DNA of 64,000 bases from Geofilum rhodophaeum (GTDB lineage: Bacteria; Bacteroidota; Bacteroidia; Bacteroidales; Marinilabiliaceae). The position numbers and the translations under genes were made by a program. A model generated the notes under the pieces. The model did no database searches. It saw only the letters and a program-made list of their open reading frames with translations, and was not told where the DNA came from. Positions 17,933 through 26,068 of this stretch are shown piece after piece; the first letter of the stretch is position 1; each line of letters starts with the position of its first letter. Where the stretch lies: NCBI RefSeq assembly GCF_002210225.1, contig NZ_MWUJ01000009.1, positions 1 through 64,000 on the forward strand, read 5' to 3'.

Positions 17933-19462
17933 CTACTTGGCAAAACTGATGGCCCTGGTTTCACGAATTACGGTGATCTTTACCTGACCGGGATAAGTCA
18001 TCTCGGTCTGGATTTTCTTGGCAATATCGTAAGACAATGCTTCTGCATCTTTGTCGCTGACTTTTTCGCTGCCCACAATAACGCGCAACTCACGGCCGGC
18101 CTGAATGGCGTAGGTCTTGAGTACACCGGGGTAATTGAGTGCCAGATTCTCCAAATCTTTCAAACGCTTGATGTAGGCTTCTACAATTTCTCTGCGGGCA
18201 CCGGGACGGGCACCTGAAATGGCGTCACACACCTGAATGATGGGGGCAATCATGGTGGTCATTTCCACCTCGTCGTGGTGAGCACCAATGGCGTTGCAAA
18301 TATCTGGCTTCTCCTTGTACTTTTCGGCCAGCTTCATACCCAAAATGGCGTGTGGCAATTCCGGATCCTCATCCGATACCTTACCAATATCGTGCAACAG
18401 TCCCGCCCGTTTGGCGCGCTTCGCATTCAAGCCCAACTCAGAAGCCATAAGGGCACAGAAATTAGCGACTTCGCGACTGTGCTGCAAGAGATTCTGGCCG
18501 TAGGACGAACGGTACTTCATTTTACCCACCAGCTTAATCAACTCGGGGTGCAGACCGTGTACGCCAAGGTCGATGGCGGTACGTTTACCGGTTTCAATGA
18601 CTTCTTCTTCGACCTGCTTCTTCACCTTGTTCACCACTTCCTCAATACGGGCAGGGTGAATGCGGCCGTCGGTCACCAATTGGTGCAAGGCCAAACGGGC
18701 AATTTCCCGGCGCATGGGATCGAAGGCCGAAAGCACAATGGCTTCAGGGGTATCGTCCACCACAATCTCAACACCGGTTGCTGCTTCCAGGGCACGGATG
18801 TTTCGGCCCTCACGACCAATGATGCGGCCCTTGATCTCGTCCGAATCGATGTGGAAAATGGTTACGGCATTTTCGATGGCCGTTTCGGTAGCCACCCGCT
18901 GAACCGTGTTCAGCACAATGCGTTTGGCTTCCTTGTTGGCGTTGATTTTGGCTTCGTCCATAATGTCGTTGATGTACGACATGGCTTCGGTCTTGGCTTC
19001 AGCCTTAAGCGATTCCATCAACATTTCCTTTGCCTCATCGGCCGACATGCCCGAAATAGCTTCCAAATGCTCTACCTGTTGTTTGTGCATGCGCTCCAAC
19101 TCTTCAGATTTGCGCTCCACCAATTCCAACTGCACATCCAGATTCTCACGAACAGTATCTACCTCTTTCTTCTTACGCTGATACTCTTCGTAACGCTGCG
19201 AAAGGGCAGTCTCCTTCTGCTTAACCTTGCTCTCCAGGGCCAGCATTTTGGCATTCCGGCTGTTGATTTCCTTTTCATGTTCTGCTTTAAGTTGCAGAAA
19301 CTTTTCCTTGGCCTGTAATATTTTATCTTTTCGAATGACTTCGGCTTCTGCCTCCGCCTCCTTTACGATCTTCTGAGAGCGGGATTTTAAGGCCTGCGTA
19401 ATGATGACCCAGGCCACCAGACCGCCCAGAAAAAAGGCCAATACACCTATTAGTATTTCCAT
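17933..19462 (-). CDS. rny: Ribonuclease Y
   Basis: 509 residues, normal for RNase Y, the membrane-anchored endoribonuclease that initiates mRNA decay. A single N-terminal transmembrane helix ([18 protein letters not shown]) is followed by a long charged coiled coil (about 30-180), a KH domain ([19 protein letters not shown]), and an HD domain with [14 protein letters not shown] and HHDEVE. The 5' side is a 129-bp intergenic region with a strong RNA structure (19494-19570), downstream of zapA. The rny-zapA neighbourhood is, as far as I know, widespread in Bacteroidota. Confidence 0.96.
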   Translation of the reverse strand: MEILIGVLAFFLGGLVAWVIITQALKSRSQKIVKEAEAEAEVIRKDKILQAKEKFLQLKAEHEKEINSRNAKMLALESKVKQKETALSQRYEEYQRKKKEVDTVRENLDVQLELVERKSEELERMHKQQVEHLEAISGMSADEAKEMLMESLKAEAKTEAMSYINDIMDEAKINANKEAKRIVLNTVQRVATETAIENAVTIFHIDSDEIKGRIIGREGRNIRALEAATGVEIVVDDTPEAIVLSAFDPMRREIARLALHQLVTDGRIHPARIEEVVNKVKKQVEEEVIETGKRTAIDLGVHGLHPELIKLVGKMKYRSSYGQNLLQHSREVANFCALMASELGLNAKRAKRAGLLHDIGKVSDEDPELPHAILGMKLAEKYKEKPDICNAIGAHHDEVEMTTMIAPIIQVCDAISGARPGARREIVEAYIKRLKDLENLALNYPGVLKTYAIQAGRELRVIVGSEKVSDKDAEALSYDIAKKIQTEMTYPGQVKITVIRETRAISFAK

Positions 19463-19493
19463 TTGGTTGCTAGTTTAGTACATGTTATATAAT

Positions 19494-19570
19494 AAAAAAC
19501 GCATCCTCCTCCTGGCATAAAATGCTTATTAACTGCTGCTTAACAACAGTTAATTCAGGAAAAAAATGCG
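19494..19570 (-). ncRNA. Structured RNA element between zapA and rny
   Basis: On the minus strand, bases 19570-19556 (CGCATTTTTTTCCTG) pair with 19514-19500 (CAGGAGGAGGATGCG) over 15 consecutive positions, counting G-U pairs. Inside lie two further helices: TTAACTG with CAGTTAA (internal loop of 11 nt), and GCAT with ATGC (3-nt loop). This makes a three-way junction. Six T follow directly (complement of 19494-19499). It could be the zapA terminator, a leader controlling rny, or a small stable RNA; 6S RNA genes lie next to zapA in some other bacteria. Structure was drawn by eye. Confidence 0.5.
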
Positions 19571-19591
19571 GGACTCTTCTTTAAATAAGTA

Positions 19592-19882
19592 TTACTCCTC
19601 CTTCAACAGGCTTTCCAGCTTCTGATCCAAAAGGGCTACAGCATTGACCAGGGGACCGGCATCCTGATTGTTCTCCATTTCCAGCACCTTAATAACATAC
19701 TGTAAGGCAGCCATGGCCAAAAAATCCTGAACATCCTTGTCGTTGTAACGCTGCTTGTATTGTAAAACTTTATCGTTAATAAGCTTGGCCGCCTTGCGAA
19801 TGCGCTCTTCATCACCACGATCTACCCGAAGTGGATAATAGCGATCAGCGACATTAACACGTATAGAAAGTTTTTCGTCCAT
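19592..19882 (-). CDS. zapA: Cell division protein ZapA
   Basis: 96 residues. ZapA is a small cytoplasmic protein that bundles FtsZ filaments. The N-terminal half has the typical pattern: LSIRVNVADRYYPLRVDRGDEERIRKAAKLINDKV, split here by its key residues (RV.DR.YPL and EE.IR.AA..I), followed by a long C-terminal helix (DFLAMAALQYVIKVLEMEN). It starts 11 bp after a coiled-coil gene and precedes rny. Confidence 0.88.
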   Translation of the reverse strand: MDEKLSIRVNVADRYYPLRVDRGDEERIRKAAKLINDKVLQYKQRYNDKDVQDFLAMAALQYVIKVLEMENNQDAGPLVNAVALLDQKLESLLKEE

Positions 19883-19893
19883 CTAAAAGCCTC

Positions 19894-20187
19894 TTAACGA
19901 TTCAACAGGGCAATACACTTATCAATTTCCCGCACTATTTGATTAATCCGCAACTTGGTGTCCCGAACATCTTCGGTAGAAGCCTCCAACGTTCTGGCTA
20001 CCTTCAACTTATTAAAGCTCTCCTCAAGCTTTTGATAAGAAGCCGAACTCTGGTCCAATTGTTCCGTTAAAAGTGCCACCTGGTTTCTCAAGAGTTTACT
20101 CTCCTCTTTTTCAGCCCGGTAGCGCTCAACCAACCGATCAATCTTTTCCTCTAAATTAACAATTAAGTCGCTATTTGGATCAATCAT
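19894..20187 (-). CDS. ZapA-linked coiled-coil protein (ZapB-like)
   Basis: 97 residues, almost all predicted coiled coil: heptad-like NLEEKIDRLVERYRAEKEE, then LLRNQVALLTEQLDQ. The C-terminal block LRINQIVREIDKCIALLNR looks strongly conserved and resembles genes found before zapA in other Bacteroidota. Size, coiled-coil nature and linkage to zapA suggest a ZapB-like divisome linker; sequence alone does not prove it. First gene of the transcript with zapA and perhaps rny; a -7 box lies 19 bp upstream. Confidence 0.75.
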   Translation of the reverse strand: MIDPNSDLIVNLEEKIDRLVERYRAEKEESKLLRNQVALLTEQLDQSSASYQKLEESFNKLKVARTLEASTEDVRDTKLRINQIVREIDKCIALLNR

Positions 20188-20205
20188 GATTACATTATTC
20201 CCTTA

Positions 20206-20213
20206 CAAAATTA
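20206..20213 (-). promoter_or_regulatory. -7 box of the coiled-coil/zapA transcript
   Basis: Minus strand TAATTTTG matches TAnnTTTG and lies 19 nt before the ATG at 20187. No clear -33 TTG at the ideal distance was found. Confidence 0.5.
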
Positions 20214-20335
20214 ACATTGGTTTTAAAATTAAAAAAAAAATGTTGACTTCTTTTCATGATATTTATTGGCTCCTCATCTGAGTGCAGCCAAAAAAGAGGT
20301 CAATAATACCCGCAATATAAAGCAAATACCCCACA

Positions 20336-20363
20336 TTGCAGCTGAATAAAAAAATTAACTTTG
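20336..20363 (+). promoter_or_regulatory. Bacteroidota-type promoter of ygiQ
   Basis: TTG (20336-20338) and TAACTTTG (20356-20363) are separated by 17 nt. Transcription should start near 20370, so the TTG codon at 20361, which begins the longest open frame, cannot be the start of translation. Confidence 0.65.
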
Positions 20364-20390
20364 CAACAACAATTATTTTTTTTGGACAGA

Positions 20391-22370
20391 TTGAATCAGA
20401 CAGACAAAAAGTGGCTGCCGGTCTCGGTTAAGGAAATGCAGCAAATTGGCTGGGAACAACCCGACGTCATTCTATTTTCGGGCGATGCCTATGTCGACCA
20501 TCCGGCCTTTGGGGCTGCAGTAATCGGTCGCACCCTCGAAGCAGAGGGCCTGAAGGTGGTTATAGTGCCGCAACCCAATTGGCAGGACGACCTCAGGGAT
20601 TTCAGAAAGTTTGGGACTCCGCGCTTATTTTTTGCGGTCTCGGCCGGCAATATGGATTCCATGGTGAACCATTATACCGCCAACAGGCGCAGACGCTCCG
20701 ACGATGCCTATACCCCCGGCGGTAAAGCAGGCATGCGTCCCGATTACGCCGCATCGGTCTACACCAAAATTCTCAAAGAACTGTATCCCGACGTCCCGGT
20801 AGTACTGGGTGGCATTGAAGCCTCCCTGCGCCGCCTGACCCACTACGATTACTGGCAGGACGAACTGAAACCGGGCATCATGGCCTGGTCGGGTGCCGAT
20901 TTGCTGATTTACGGGATGGGCGAACAGCCCCTGCGCGAATTGGTGCGTTTGCTCGGGCGCGGGGTGCCCTTTGCGTCGCTGACCACCCTGGCGCAGACCG
21001 TGGTAATGCAGTCGGCCGCTCAGCCCCTGCCCGCCCATAAAAAGTGGATCACCATCGAGCTGAACAGTCACGAAGCTTGTCTGGACGACAAGCTCAAATA
21101 TGCCGCCAATTTCAAACACATCGAACAGGAATCGAACAGCTTGAATGCCGCGCGTCTTACCCAGCGATGGCAGGAGCAGGTAATGATCGTAAATCCGCCC
21201 TACCCGCCGGTTGCAGAGCGGGAACTCGACAGGAGTTACGACTTGCCCTACACCCGTTTGCCGCACCCGAAGTACCGCAACAAGGGCCCCATTCCGGCCT
21301 ACGAAATGATCAAACACTCCATTATTCTGCACCGGGGGTGCTTTGGAGGCTGCAGTTTTTGTACCATATCGGCCCATCAGGGCAAATTCATTTCGTCACG
21401 CTCGGTGGCTTCCATAGTGCGGGAGGCGGAGCAGGTAACGCAAATGGACGATTTTAAGGGTTACTTGTCCGACCTGGGGGGCCCCAGTGCCAATATGTAC
21501 CGGATGCAGGGGCGCGATCTGGAGCTTTGTAAGCCCTGCAAGCGACCGTCTTGTATATTTCCCTCTGTTTGTAGCAACTTAAATACTTCACACGAAGCTT
21601 TACTTGAAGTATACCAAAAAGTGGATGCCCTGCCGGGCATGAAAAAATCCTTTGTGGGCAGTGGAATTCGTTACGATATGCTGTTGAACGATAAGGCCTC
21701 GGAAGCCGAAAAACAATCGCACCAACGTTACCTGCGTGAACTCATTCAAAAGCACGTATCGGGCCGTCTTAAAGTGGCTCCGGAACACACTTCCGACCAG
21801 GTATTGAAAGTCATGCGCAAGCCCTCTTTCAGTCTGTTTAAAACCTTCAAAAAGGAGTTTGAGCGCATCAATGCGGCGGCGGGACTCAAACAACAGCTCA
21901 TCCCCTATTTTATTTCGAGTCACCCTGCCTCGGGCGAAAAGGAAATGGCCGAACTGGCGGTGGAGACCAAGCAGTTGAACTTCAACCTGGAGCAGGTGCA
22001 GGATTTTACGCCTACGCCCATGACGGTGGCTACAGTGATTTATTACTCAGGCCATCACCCCTATACGCTTAAACCCGTATATACGGCTCGCACCCGGGAC
22101 GAAAAGCAAAACCAGTGGGCCTTTTTCTTCTGGCACCAACGCGAGAAGCAGGAACAAATTCGCAAAACACTGATAAAAAACGGCTTGGAGCATTTGGTTC
22201 CGGTATTACTCGAAGGCCGGGGCGACCCTAAAACACAACAACAGGTCAAAAGGACAAAAAAAGCAACTCCCCGCTCGGGAGACTCCTCTTCCAGGAAGCA
22301 AACCCCAAAAGGGGAAAACAAGTTCTCCGGAACAAAAAATAGGGAGACCTTCAAAAAGCGTCGTAAATAA
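20391..22370 (+). CDS. YgiQ-family radical SAM protein
   Basis: About 659 residues if translation begins at TTG 20391 (reading MNQTDKKWLPVSVKEMQQ); TTG 20382 is an alternative, and no ATG occurs before the conserved block. The radical SAM cluster motif is CFGGCSFC (CxxxCxxC) in HRGCFGGCSFCTISAH. Other YgiQ marks: DVILFSGDAYVDHP near the start, GGIEASLRRLTHYDYW, YMYGMGEQ-like LIYGMGEQP, and VAPEHTSDQVLKVMRKPS. The C-terminal 60 residues are Lys-rich and low complexity. The family is widespread; its substrate is unknown to me. Confidence 0.88.
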   Translation: MNQTDKKWLPVSVKEMQQIGWEQPDVILFSGDAYVDHPAFGAAVIGRTLEAEGLKVVIVPQPNWQDDLRDFRKFGTPRLFFAVSAGNMDSMVNHYTANRRRRSDDAYTPGGKAGMRPDYAASVYTKILKELYPDVPVVLGGIEASLRRLTHYDYWQDELKPGIMAWSGADLLIYGMGEQPLRELVRLLGRGVPFASLTTLAQTVVMQSAAQPLPAHKKWITIELNSHEACLDDKLKYAANFKHIEQESNSLNAARLTQRWQEQVMIVNPPYPPVAERELDRSYDLPYTRLPHPKYRNKGPIPAYEMIKHSIILHRGCFGGCSFCTISAHQGKFISSRSVASIVREAEQVTQMDDFKGYLSDLGGPSANMYRMQGRDLELCKPCKRPSCIFPSVCSNLNTSHEALLEVYQKVDALPGMKKSFVGSGIRYDMLLNDKASEAEKQSHQRYLRELIQKHVSGRLKVAPEHTSDQVLKVMRKPSFSLFKTFKKEFERINAAAGLKQQLIPYFISSHPASGEKEMAELAVETKQLNFNLEQVQDFTPTPMTVATVIYYSGHHPYTLKPVYTARTRDEKQNQWAFFFWHQREKQEQIRKTLIKNGLEHLVPVLLEGRGDPKTQQQVKRTKKATPRSGDSSSRKQTPKGENKFSGTKNRETFKKRRK

Positions 22371-22405
22371 AAAGTATCTTTAATCGTATCCATAAATTCA
22401 AAACC

Positions 22406-23155
22406 ATGAAAAAAGCATTCTTTACTCTGGCTATAATCGGATTACTTTCAAGCTCTTGCACAGAATTACTTCAAGTTGTGGAAGCGATTGATTCCGAGCG
22501 CCCCCTTACGCAGACGGAGGTGGTGAGTGGCTTACGTCAGGCCTTGCAGGTGGGCAGCGATTCGGCTGCAGGTACCCTGGCACGACTCAATGGCTATTAC
22601 GGTGATCAGGCGGTTAAGATTTTGCTGCCGCCCGAGGCGGCGGTGATTACCGACAACCTGCACCGGATTCCGGGGGGCGAGAAACTCCTGGAAGATGTCA
22701 TTTTACGCATCAACAGAGCCGCCGAAGACGCCGCCAGGGAAGCGGCACCGGTTTTTGTTTCTGCCATACGCCAAATGACCATTCAGGACGGTTTTGCCAT
22801 CCTGCGTGGAGGGCAGGATGCAGCTACTTCGTATCTGCGTTCGACCACCTACGACCAGTTGTTTGCGCTGTACCAGCCCAAATTGAAGACTTCGCTGGAC
22901 AAGAAGTTGGTGGGCAACATTTCTACCAATGAGTCGTGGGAGACCCTAACGGGACAGTGGAACCGTCTGGCAGGTTCGCTGGCGGGACAAATTGCGGGAC
23001 TCAACAAGGTGGAGGTGCAGTTGGATGCCTACCTGACCGACAGGGCCCTGGATGGTTTGTTTTTAAAGCTGGCTGAGGAAGAAGAAAAAATCAGAACGGA
23101 ACCGGCAGCAAGGGTCACGGCCTTACTGCAGCGGGTTTTTGGCAGTCAGAACTAA
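22406..23155 (+). CDS. DUF4197 lipoprotein
   Basis: 249 residues. Lipoprotein signal LLSSSC with Cys18. The body matches the DUF4197 pattern: SGLRQALQVGSDSA, LNGYYGDQAVKILLPPEA, NRAAEDAAREAAPVFVSAI, and FAILRGGQDAATSYLR. Domain function is unknown; the protein is predicted to be periplasmic-facing and mostly helical. It starts 36 bp after ygiQ and runs convergently into the next radical SAM gene with a 3-bp gap. Confidence 0.85.
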   Translation: MKKAFFTLAIIGLLSSSCTELLQVVEAIDSERPLTQTEVVSGLRQALQVGSDSAAGTLARLNGYYGDQAVKILLPPEAAVITDNLHRIPGGEKLLEDVILRINRAAEDAAREAAPVFVSAIRQMTIQDGFAILRGGQDAATSYLRSTTYDQLFALYQPKLKTSLDKKLVGNISTNESWETLTGQWNRLAGSLAGQIAGLNKVEVQLDAYLTDRALDGLFLKLAEEEEKIRTEPAARVTALLQRVFGSQN

Positions 23156-23158
23156 GCC

Positions 23159-24100
23159 TCAGGATGCCGTATAGTGCTTGCCCTGCCACAGCTTACGCTC
23201 GGCCAGGCGCTGCTCGACCAGTCGCACCAGCTCAAAGTTTTTGAGTCCCCACCGCGGAGCCAGCAGCAGGTCGTGCGGGGCTTGACTGGCAAAGCGTTCG
23301 AGCACAATATCGGGCCGCAAAAGGGCCAAAAAGTCGCATACCAAATCTACATAATCGTCCAGCTTCAGCACCTCAAAGTCTTGCGGACGGGCCATAAATT
23401 GCCGCCCCAATTGCGAACCCTTTACGTACTGGAGTTGGTGTACTTTCAAATAGGAGATGTCGAGCCGATTGATGGCTGTGGCATGGGCCAGCATTTGGTC
23501 GCGGTCCTCCCCCGGCAGTCCCAAAATCAGATGGGCACCTACGGGCAGATTTCTGGCGCGCAGTCGCGCTACTGCATCACAGGTACTGGCGTAATCGTGA
23601 CCACGGTTCACCCGCTTTAGGGTTGCATCGTTGGTTGATTCCACCCCCAACTCCACGGTAACGTAATAAGCTTTCTGCAAGTCGGCAAAATAATCGAGCA
23701 GAGCATCGGGCAAACAATCGGGTCGCGTACCCACAACCAGTCCCACCACCCCTTCGACCTCCAGCGCCTGCCCATACAGGTCCTTGAGGTAAGCCAAATC
23801 GGCATAGGTATTCGTATAGGCCTGAAAATAGGCCAGGTAACGGGCTTCGGGGTAGCGACTACTGAAAAAGGCTTTGCCGGTCTCCAATTGCTCCCGTACC
23901 CCCGATGCGGGCTCGCAATACGCGGGTTTAAAGGTTTCGTTGTTGCAAAAGGTGCAGCCTCCGCTCCCTTTACTGCCGTCGCGGTTGGGACAAGTAAAAC
24001 CGGCGTTGATGGAGAGTTTTTGTACCCTGCCGCCGAAGTAACGGCGCAGGTAGGAGGCGAAATCGTTATAGGGTCTGGCGTGTCCCCAGGGATGGTTCAT
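23159..24100 (-). CDS. TIGR01212-family radical SAM protein (YhcC-like)
   Basis: 313 residues from ATG 24100 (MNHPWGHARPYNDF); the longer frame overlaps the next gene. Radical SAM cysteines are in the family form CPNRDGSKGSGGCTFC, where the last two are CxxC and the first is 11 residues earlier. LSINAGFTC, YFQAYTNTYA and GVESTNDATLKRVNRGHD are typical of the YhcC group, which also has an Elp3-like layout. The biochemical role is not established. It follows the formylglutamate amidohydrolase-like gene by 41 bp, so it may be read from the same transcript. Confidence 0.87.
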   Translation of the reverse strand: MNHPWGHARPYNDFASYLRRYFGGRVQKLSINAGFTCPNRDGSKGSGGCTFCNNETFKPAYCEPASGVREQLETGKAFFSSRYPEARYLAYFQAYTNTYADLAYLKDLYGQALEVEGVVGLVVGTRPDCLPDALLDYFADLQKAYYVTVELGVESTNDATLKRVNRGHDYASTCDAVARLRARNLPVGAHLILGLPGEDRDQMLAHATAINRLDISYLKVHQLQYVKGSQLGRQFMARPQDFEVLKLDDYVDLVCDFLALLRPDIVLERFASQAPHDLLLAPRWGLKNFELVRLVEQRLAERKLWQGKHYTAS

Positions 24101-24141
24101 GCGTGGTATTTTTGCGACAAAGATAAGGGAAAAAGCGGGAC

Positions 24142-24843
24142 TCACCAGTCACTGCCCAATTGGGCCACCACCTGATGGTAGCTTTGCACCAGCACTTCCA
24201 CGACTTCTTTGTTGCCGGCATAACGGTTGTTCATCTCCAGCTCAATGCCGGCATAAGCGGCACCAAAAGCTTTGCGTAGGGGCGCCACATGGCCGTCGGT
24301 CTTTCCCAAATAGGGATAGTTAAAACGTACCCGCAAGTCAGGTGCCAATTGGTGCAAGGCCTTCTTCCAGGCCTGGGCCAGCTCTTTTTCGCTTCCGTGC
24401 GCCGGATTGTAAAGCAGGCCAATATCTGCCTGTCTCACCTCTCCATGCAGCACCGGCGTGAAGCTGTGTACGGAAACATGAAACACAGGGTGTCCGTTGG
24501 CAATGGCTTCGGCAACGGCACTGAAAAAACAGTCGCGAAAGGGATGATAAAATCGGTCGAGCAAGGCCTGCTTTTCTTTTGGCGGCAAGTCCCTGGTATA
24601 TACTGAGAACAGACTGCGCTTGTGTAAGGAACGGTTCAACTCCACCAACAACCGGGAGGTCTCGCTGTAAAGGGCAAAATCAATGGCTTGCTGTTGCAGG
24701 GCGTGAAAGAGCTCAAGGGCCCCGGGGTCCCAGCCGCGGTGACTGGCCAGGACCTCCCCGGCCCCTTTAAAAAGCGGCTGGTAGGCGGTCGGAATGTGGT
24801 TGCCGCCGTGTTCACAGGAGAGAAAGTATTTCCAGCGGGCCAT
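24142..24843 (-). CDS. N-formylglutamate amidohydrolase-like enzyme
   Basis: 233 residues from ATG 24843, whose A overlaps the upstream stop (TAATG). Family marks: SCEHGGNHIP at residues 9-18 (metal-binding Glu-His), SHRGWDPGA, HVSVHSFTP (second His), and a late GIELEMNNRY. N-formylglutamate amidohydrolases remove formate from N-formyl-Glu in histidine degradation, but no hut genes are near. Its position at the end of an operon with two amide-bond ligases and a papain-fold peptidase suggests it trims an acylated or glutamyl-containing product instead. Confidence 0.85.
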   Translation of the reverse strand: MARWKYFLSCEHGGNHIPTAYQPLFKGAGEVLASHRGWDPGALELFHALQQQAIDFALYSETSRLLVELNRSLHKRSLFSVYTRDLPPKEKQALLDRFYHPFRDCFFSAVAEAIANGHPVFHVSVHSFTPVLHGEVRQADIGLLYNPAHGSEKELAQAWKKALHQLAPDLRVRFNYPYLGKTDGHVAPLRKAFGAAYAGIELEMNNRYAGNKEVVEVLVQSYHQVVAQLGSDW

Positions 24844-26063
24844 TACAACAGGGTATTGGTTTGCAGGCAGTCGCCCAGGCGACGATACACCTCGTGCAAG
24901 GCGGGTCTTCGGAAATCTCCTTTCAGCTGCGAAAGGATGCGTTGACTGAGGGTGCCGTTGTACAACTGGTAACGGAGGGTGGTCACTTGCTCGGCACTCA
25001 GGCGATCGGCGACCCGCTCCAGTAGGTGTTGCCACAATTCACCGGCTGTGGCTCTTTTTCCGGGATAGTGCCACAGCCGCAGGAAGGCGGCGTCGCTGAG
25101 GCGCGCCTCCTCGCCTTCGCGAATGGTTTTAAGTAAAAGGTCGAGCAAGTCCTGCTCGTGCCACTTGCACTGTGCCGCATAAGTGGCCCATTCGCCTTCG
25201 GCGAGGGCCTGCACCACGGCTACGACCAGGGCCACTATGGCCAGATCGGCACGGGGACTCTCCTGAATATCGAGCAGGCGAATTTCGATGGCCCCGCGAT
25301 CGAAGCGGGCAATGGCGCCACGAGAATTCAGAAAATACTGTTTCAACAAGCCTTCTTTATCGTAGGGTGCAATGGCGCTGCGTATGGGATCGAAAATTTG
25401 CGTTTGATAGTCGCCCTGCGTAAATACGGCTTCGGGAATTATGCTGCCTGCAATAATGGGTAGGCGCTTTTGATTGAAACGGTAGTGTTCCAGACGGGCA
25501 TCCCGAAATCCGGTATTCCGCCCGTCGAGAATGGGGGTGCTGGCGGCCAGGGCCGGCAGCAGGGGCAAAACCAGACGAATGGCGGCGTGTAAGCGACCAA
25601 ATTCTTCCTCGTTTTTAAAGGGCAGGTTGATGTGGGTACTCTGAAGATTGCTCCAACCGTGTCCGCGACAATCAAAAATGCGGTTGTACAACTTGTAAAT
25701 CTCGCTGCTCTCGTGGGTCCACAACTGCGTTTCTGTCAAGGGATTCATCCAGGGATGGGCGCCCGTTGGCAGCAAAAGCGCATTGTGTTTCGACAACAGT
25801 TCGTTGATTTGCTGAACGTTTTGATGAAACACCTGATGCAGGCCTTCGAGACTTGGAGCAGGTCCGTTGGTTTTTAATTCCACCACGTGGTTCACCAGTT
25901 CGTTGGACCAGGCCAGGCGTCCGTTGTCAAAATCGCCAGTGATGCGCCCGGCGGCCTCTTGCATGAGCACATCGCAAAGGGGACGAACATCCAGGGTGCT
26001 GCGATCGACCAGCATGTATTCGAGTTCAATGCCAAAGGCTTCGAATAATCCGTATTGTGTCAT
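24843..26063 (-). CDS. GCS2-type glutamate-cysteine ligase-like carboxylate-amine ligase
   Basis: 406 residues of the GCS2 (YbdK/EgtA-like) family within the glutamine-synthetase/GCS fold. Seen: FGIELEYMLVD at residues 10-20 (the conserved ExE metal site), NELVNHVVELKT, STHINLPF, and RFDRGAIEIRLLD. These enzymes use ATP to join the gamma-carboxylate of Glu, or another acid, to an amine. It starts 5 bp after the RimK-like gene and overlaps the next one by a single base. Because it stands with another ligase, it probably forms a second amide bond on the same product. The true substrates are unknown. Confidence 0.85.
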   Translation of the reverse strand: MTQYGLFEAFGIELEYMLVDRSTLDVRPLCDVLMQEAAGRITGDFDNGRLAWSNELVNHVVELKTNGPAPSLEGLHQVFHQNVQQINELLSKHNALLLPTGAHPWMNPLTETQLWTHESSEIYKLYNRIFDCRGHGWSNLQSTHINLPFKNEEEFGRLHAAIRLVLPLLPALAASTPILDGRNTGFRDARLEHYRFNQKRLPIIAGSIIPEAVFTQGDYQTQIFDPIRSAIAPYDKEGLLKQYFLNSRGAIARFDRGAIEIRLLDIQESPRADLAIVALVVAVVQALAEGEWATYAAQCKWHEQDLLDLLLKTIREGEEARLSDAAFLRLWHYPGKRATAGELWQHLLERVADRLSAEQVTTLRYQLYNGTLSQRILSQLKGDFRRPALHEVYRRLGDCLQTNTLL

Positions 26064-26068
26064 GACAA

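Noticed and set aside
18275-19318. A 347-residue frame antisense to rny, with similar long antisense frames at 16718-17671, 26282-27286 and 15433-16290
   Set aside because: They mirror strongly supported genes on the other strand, have His/Gly/Val-rich composition typical of antisense frames, and match no family.
24142-24843. Histidine-degradation role for the formylglutamate amidohydrolase-like gene
   Set aside because: No hutH, hutU or hutI is present; the gene is coupled to ligase and peptidase genes instead.
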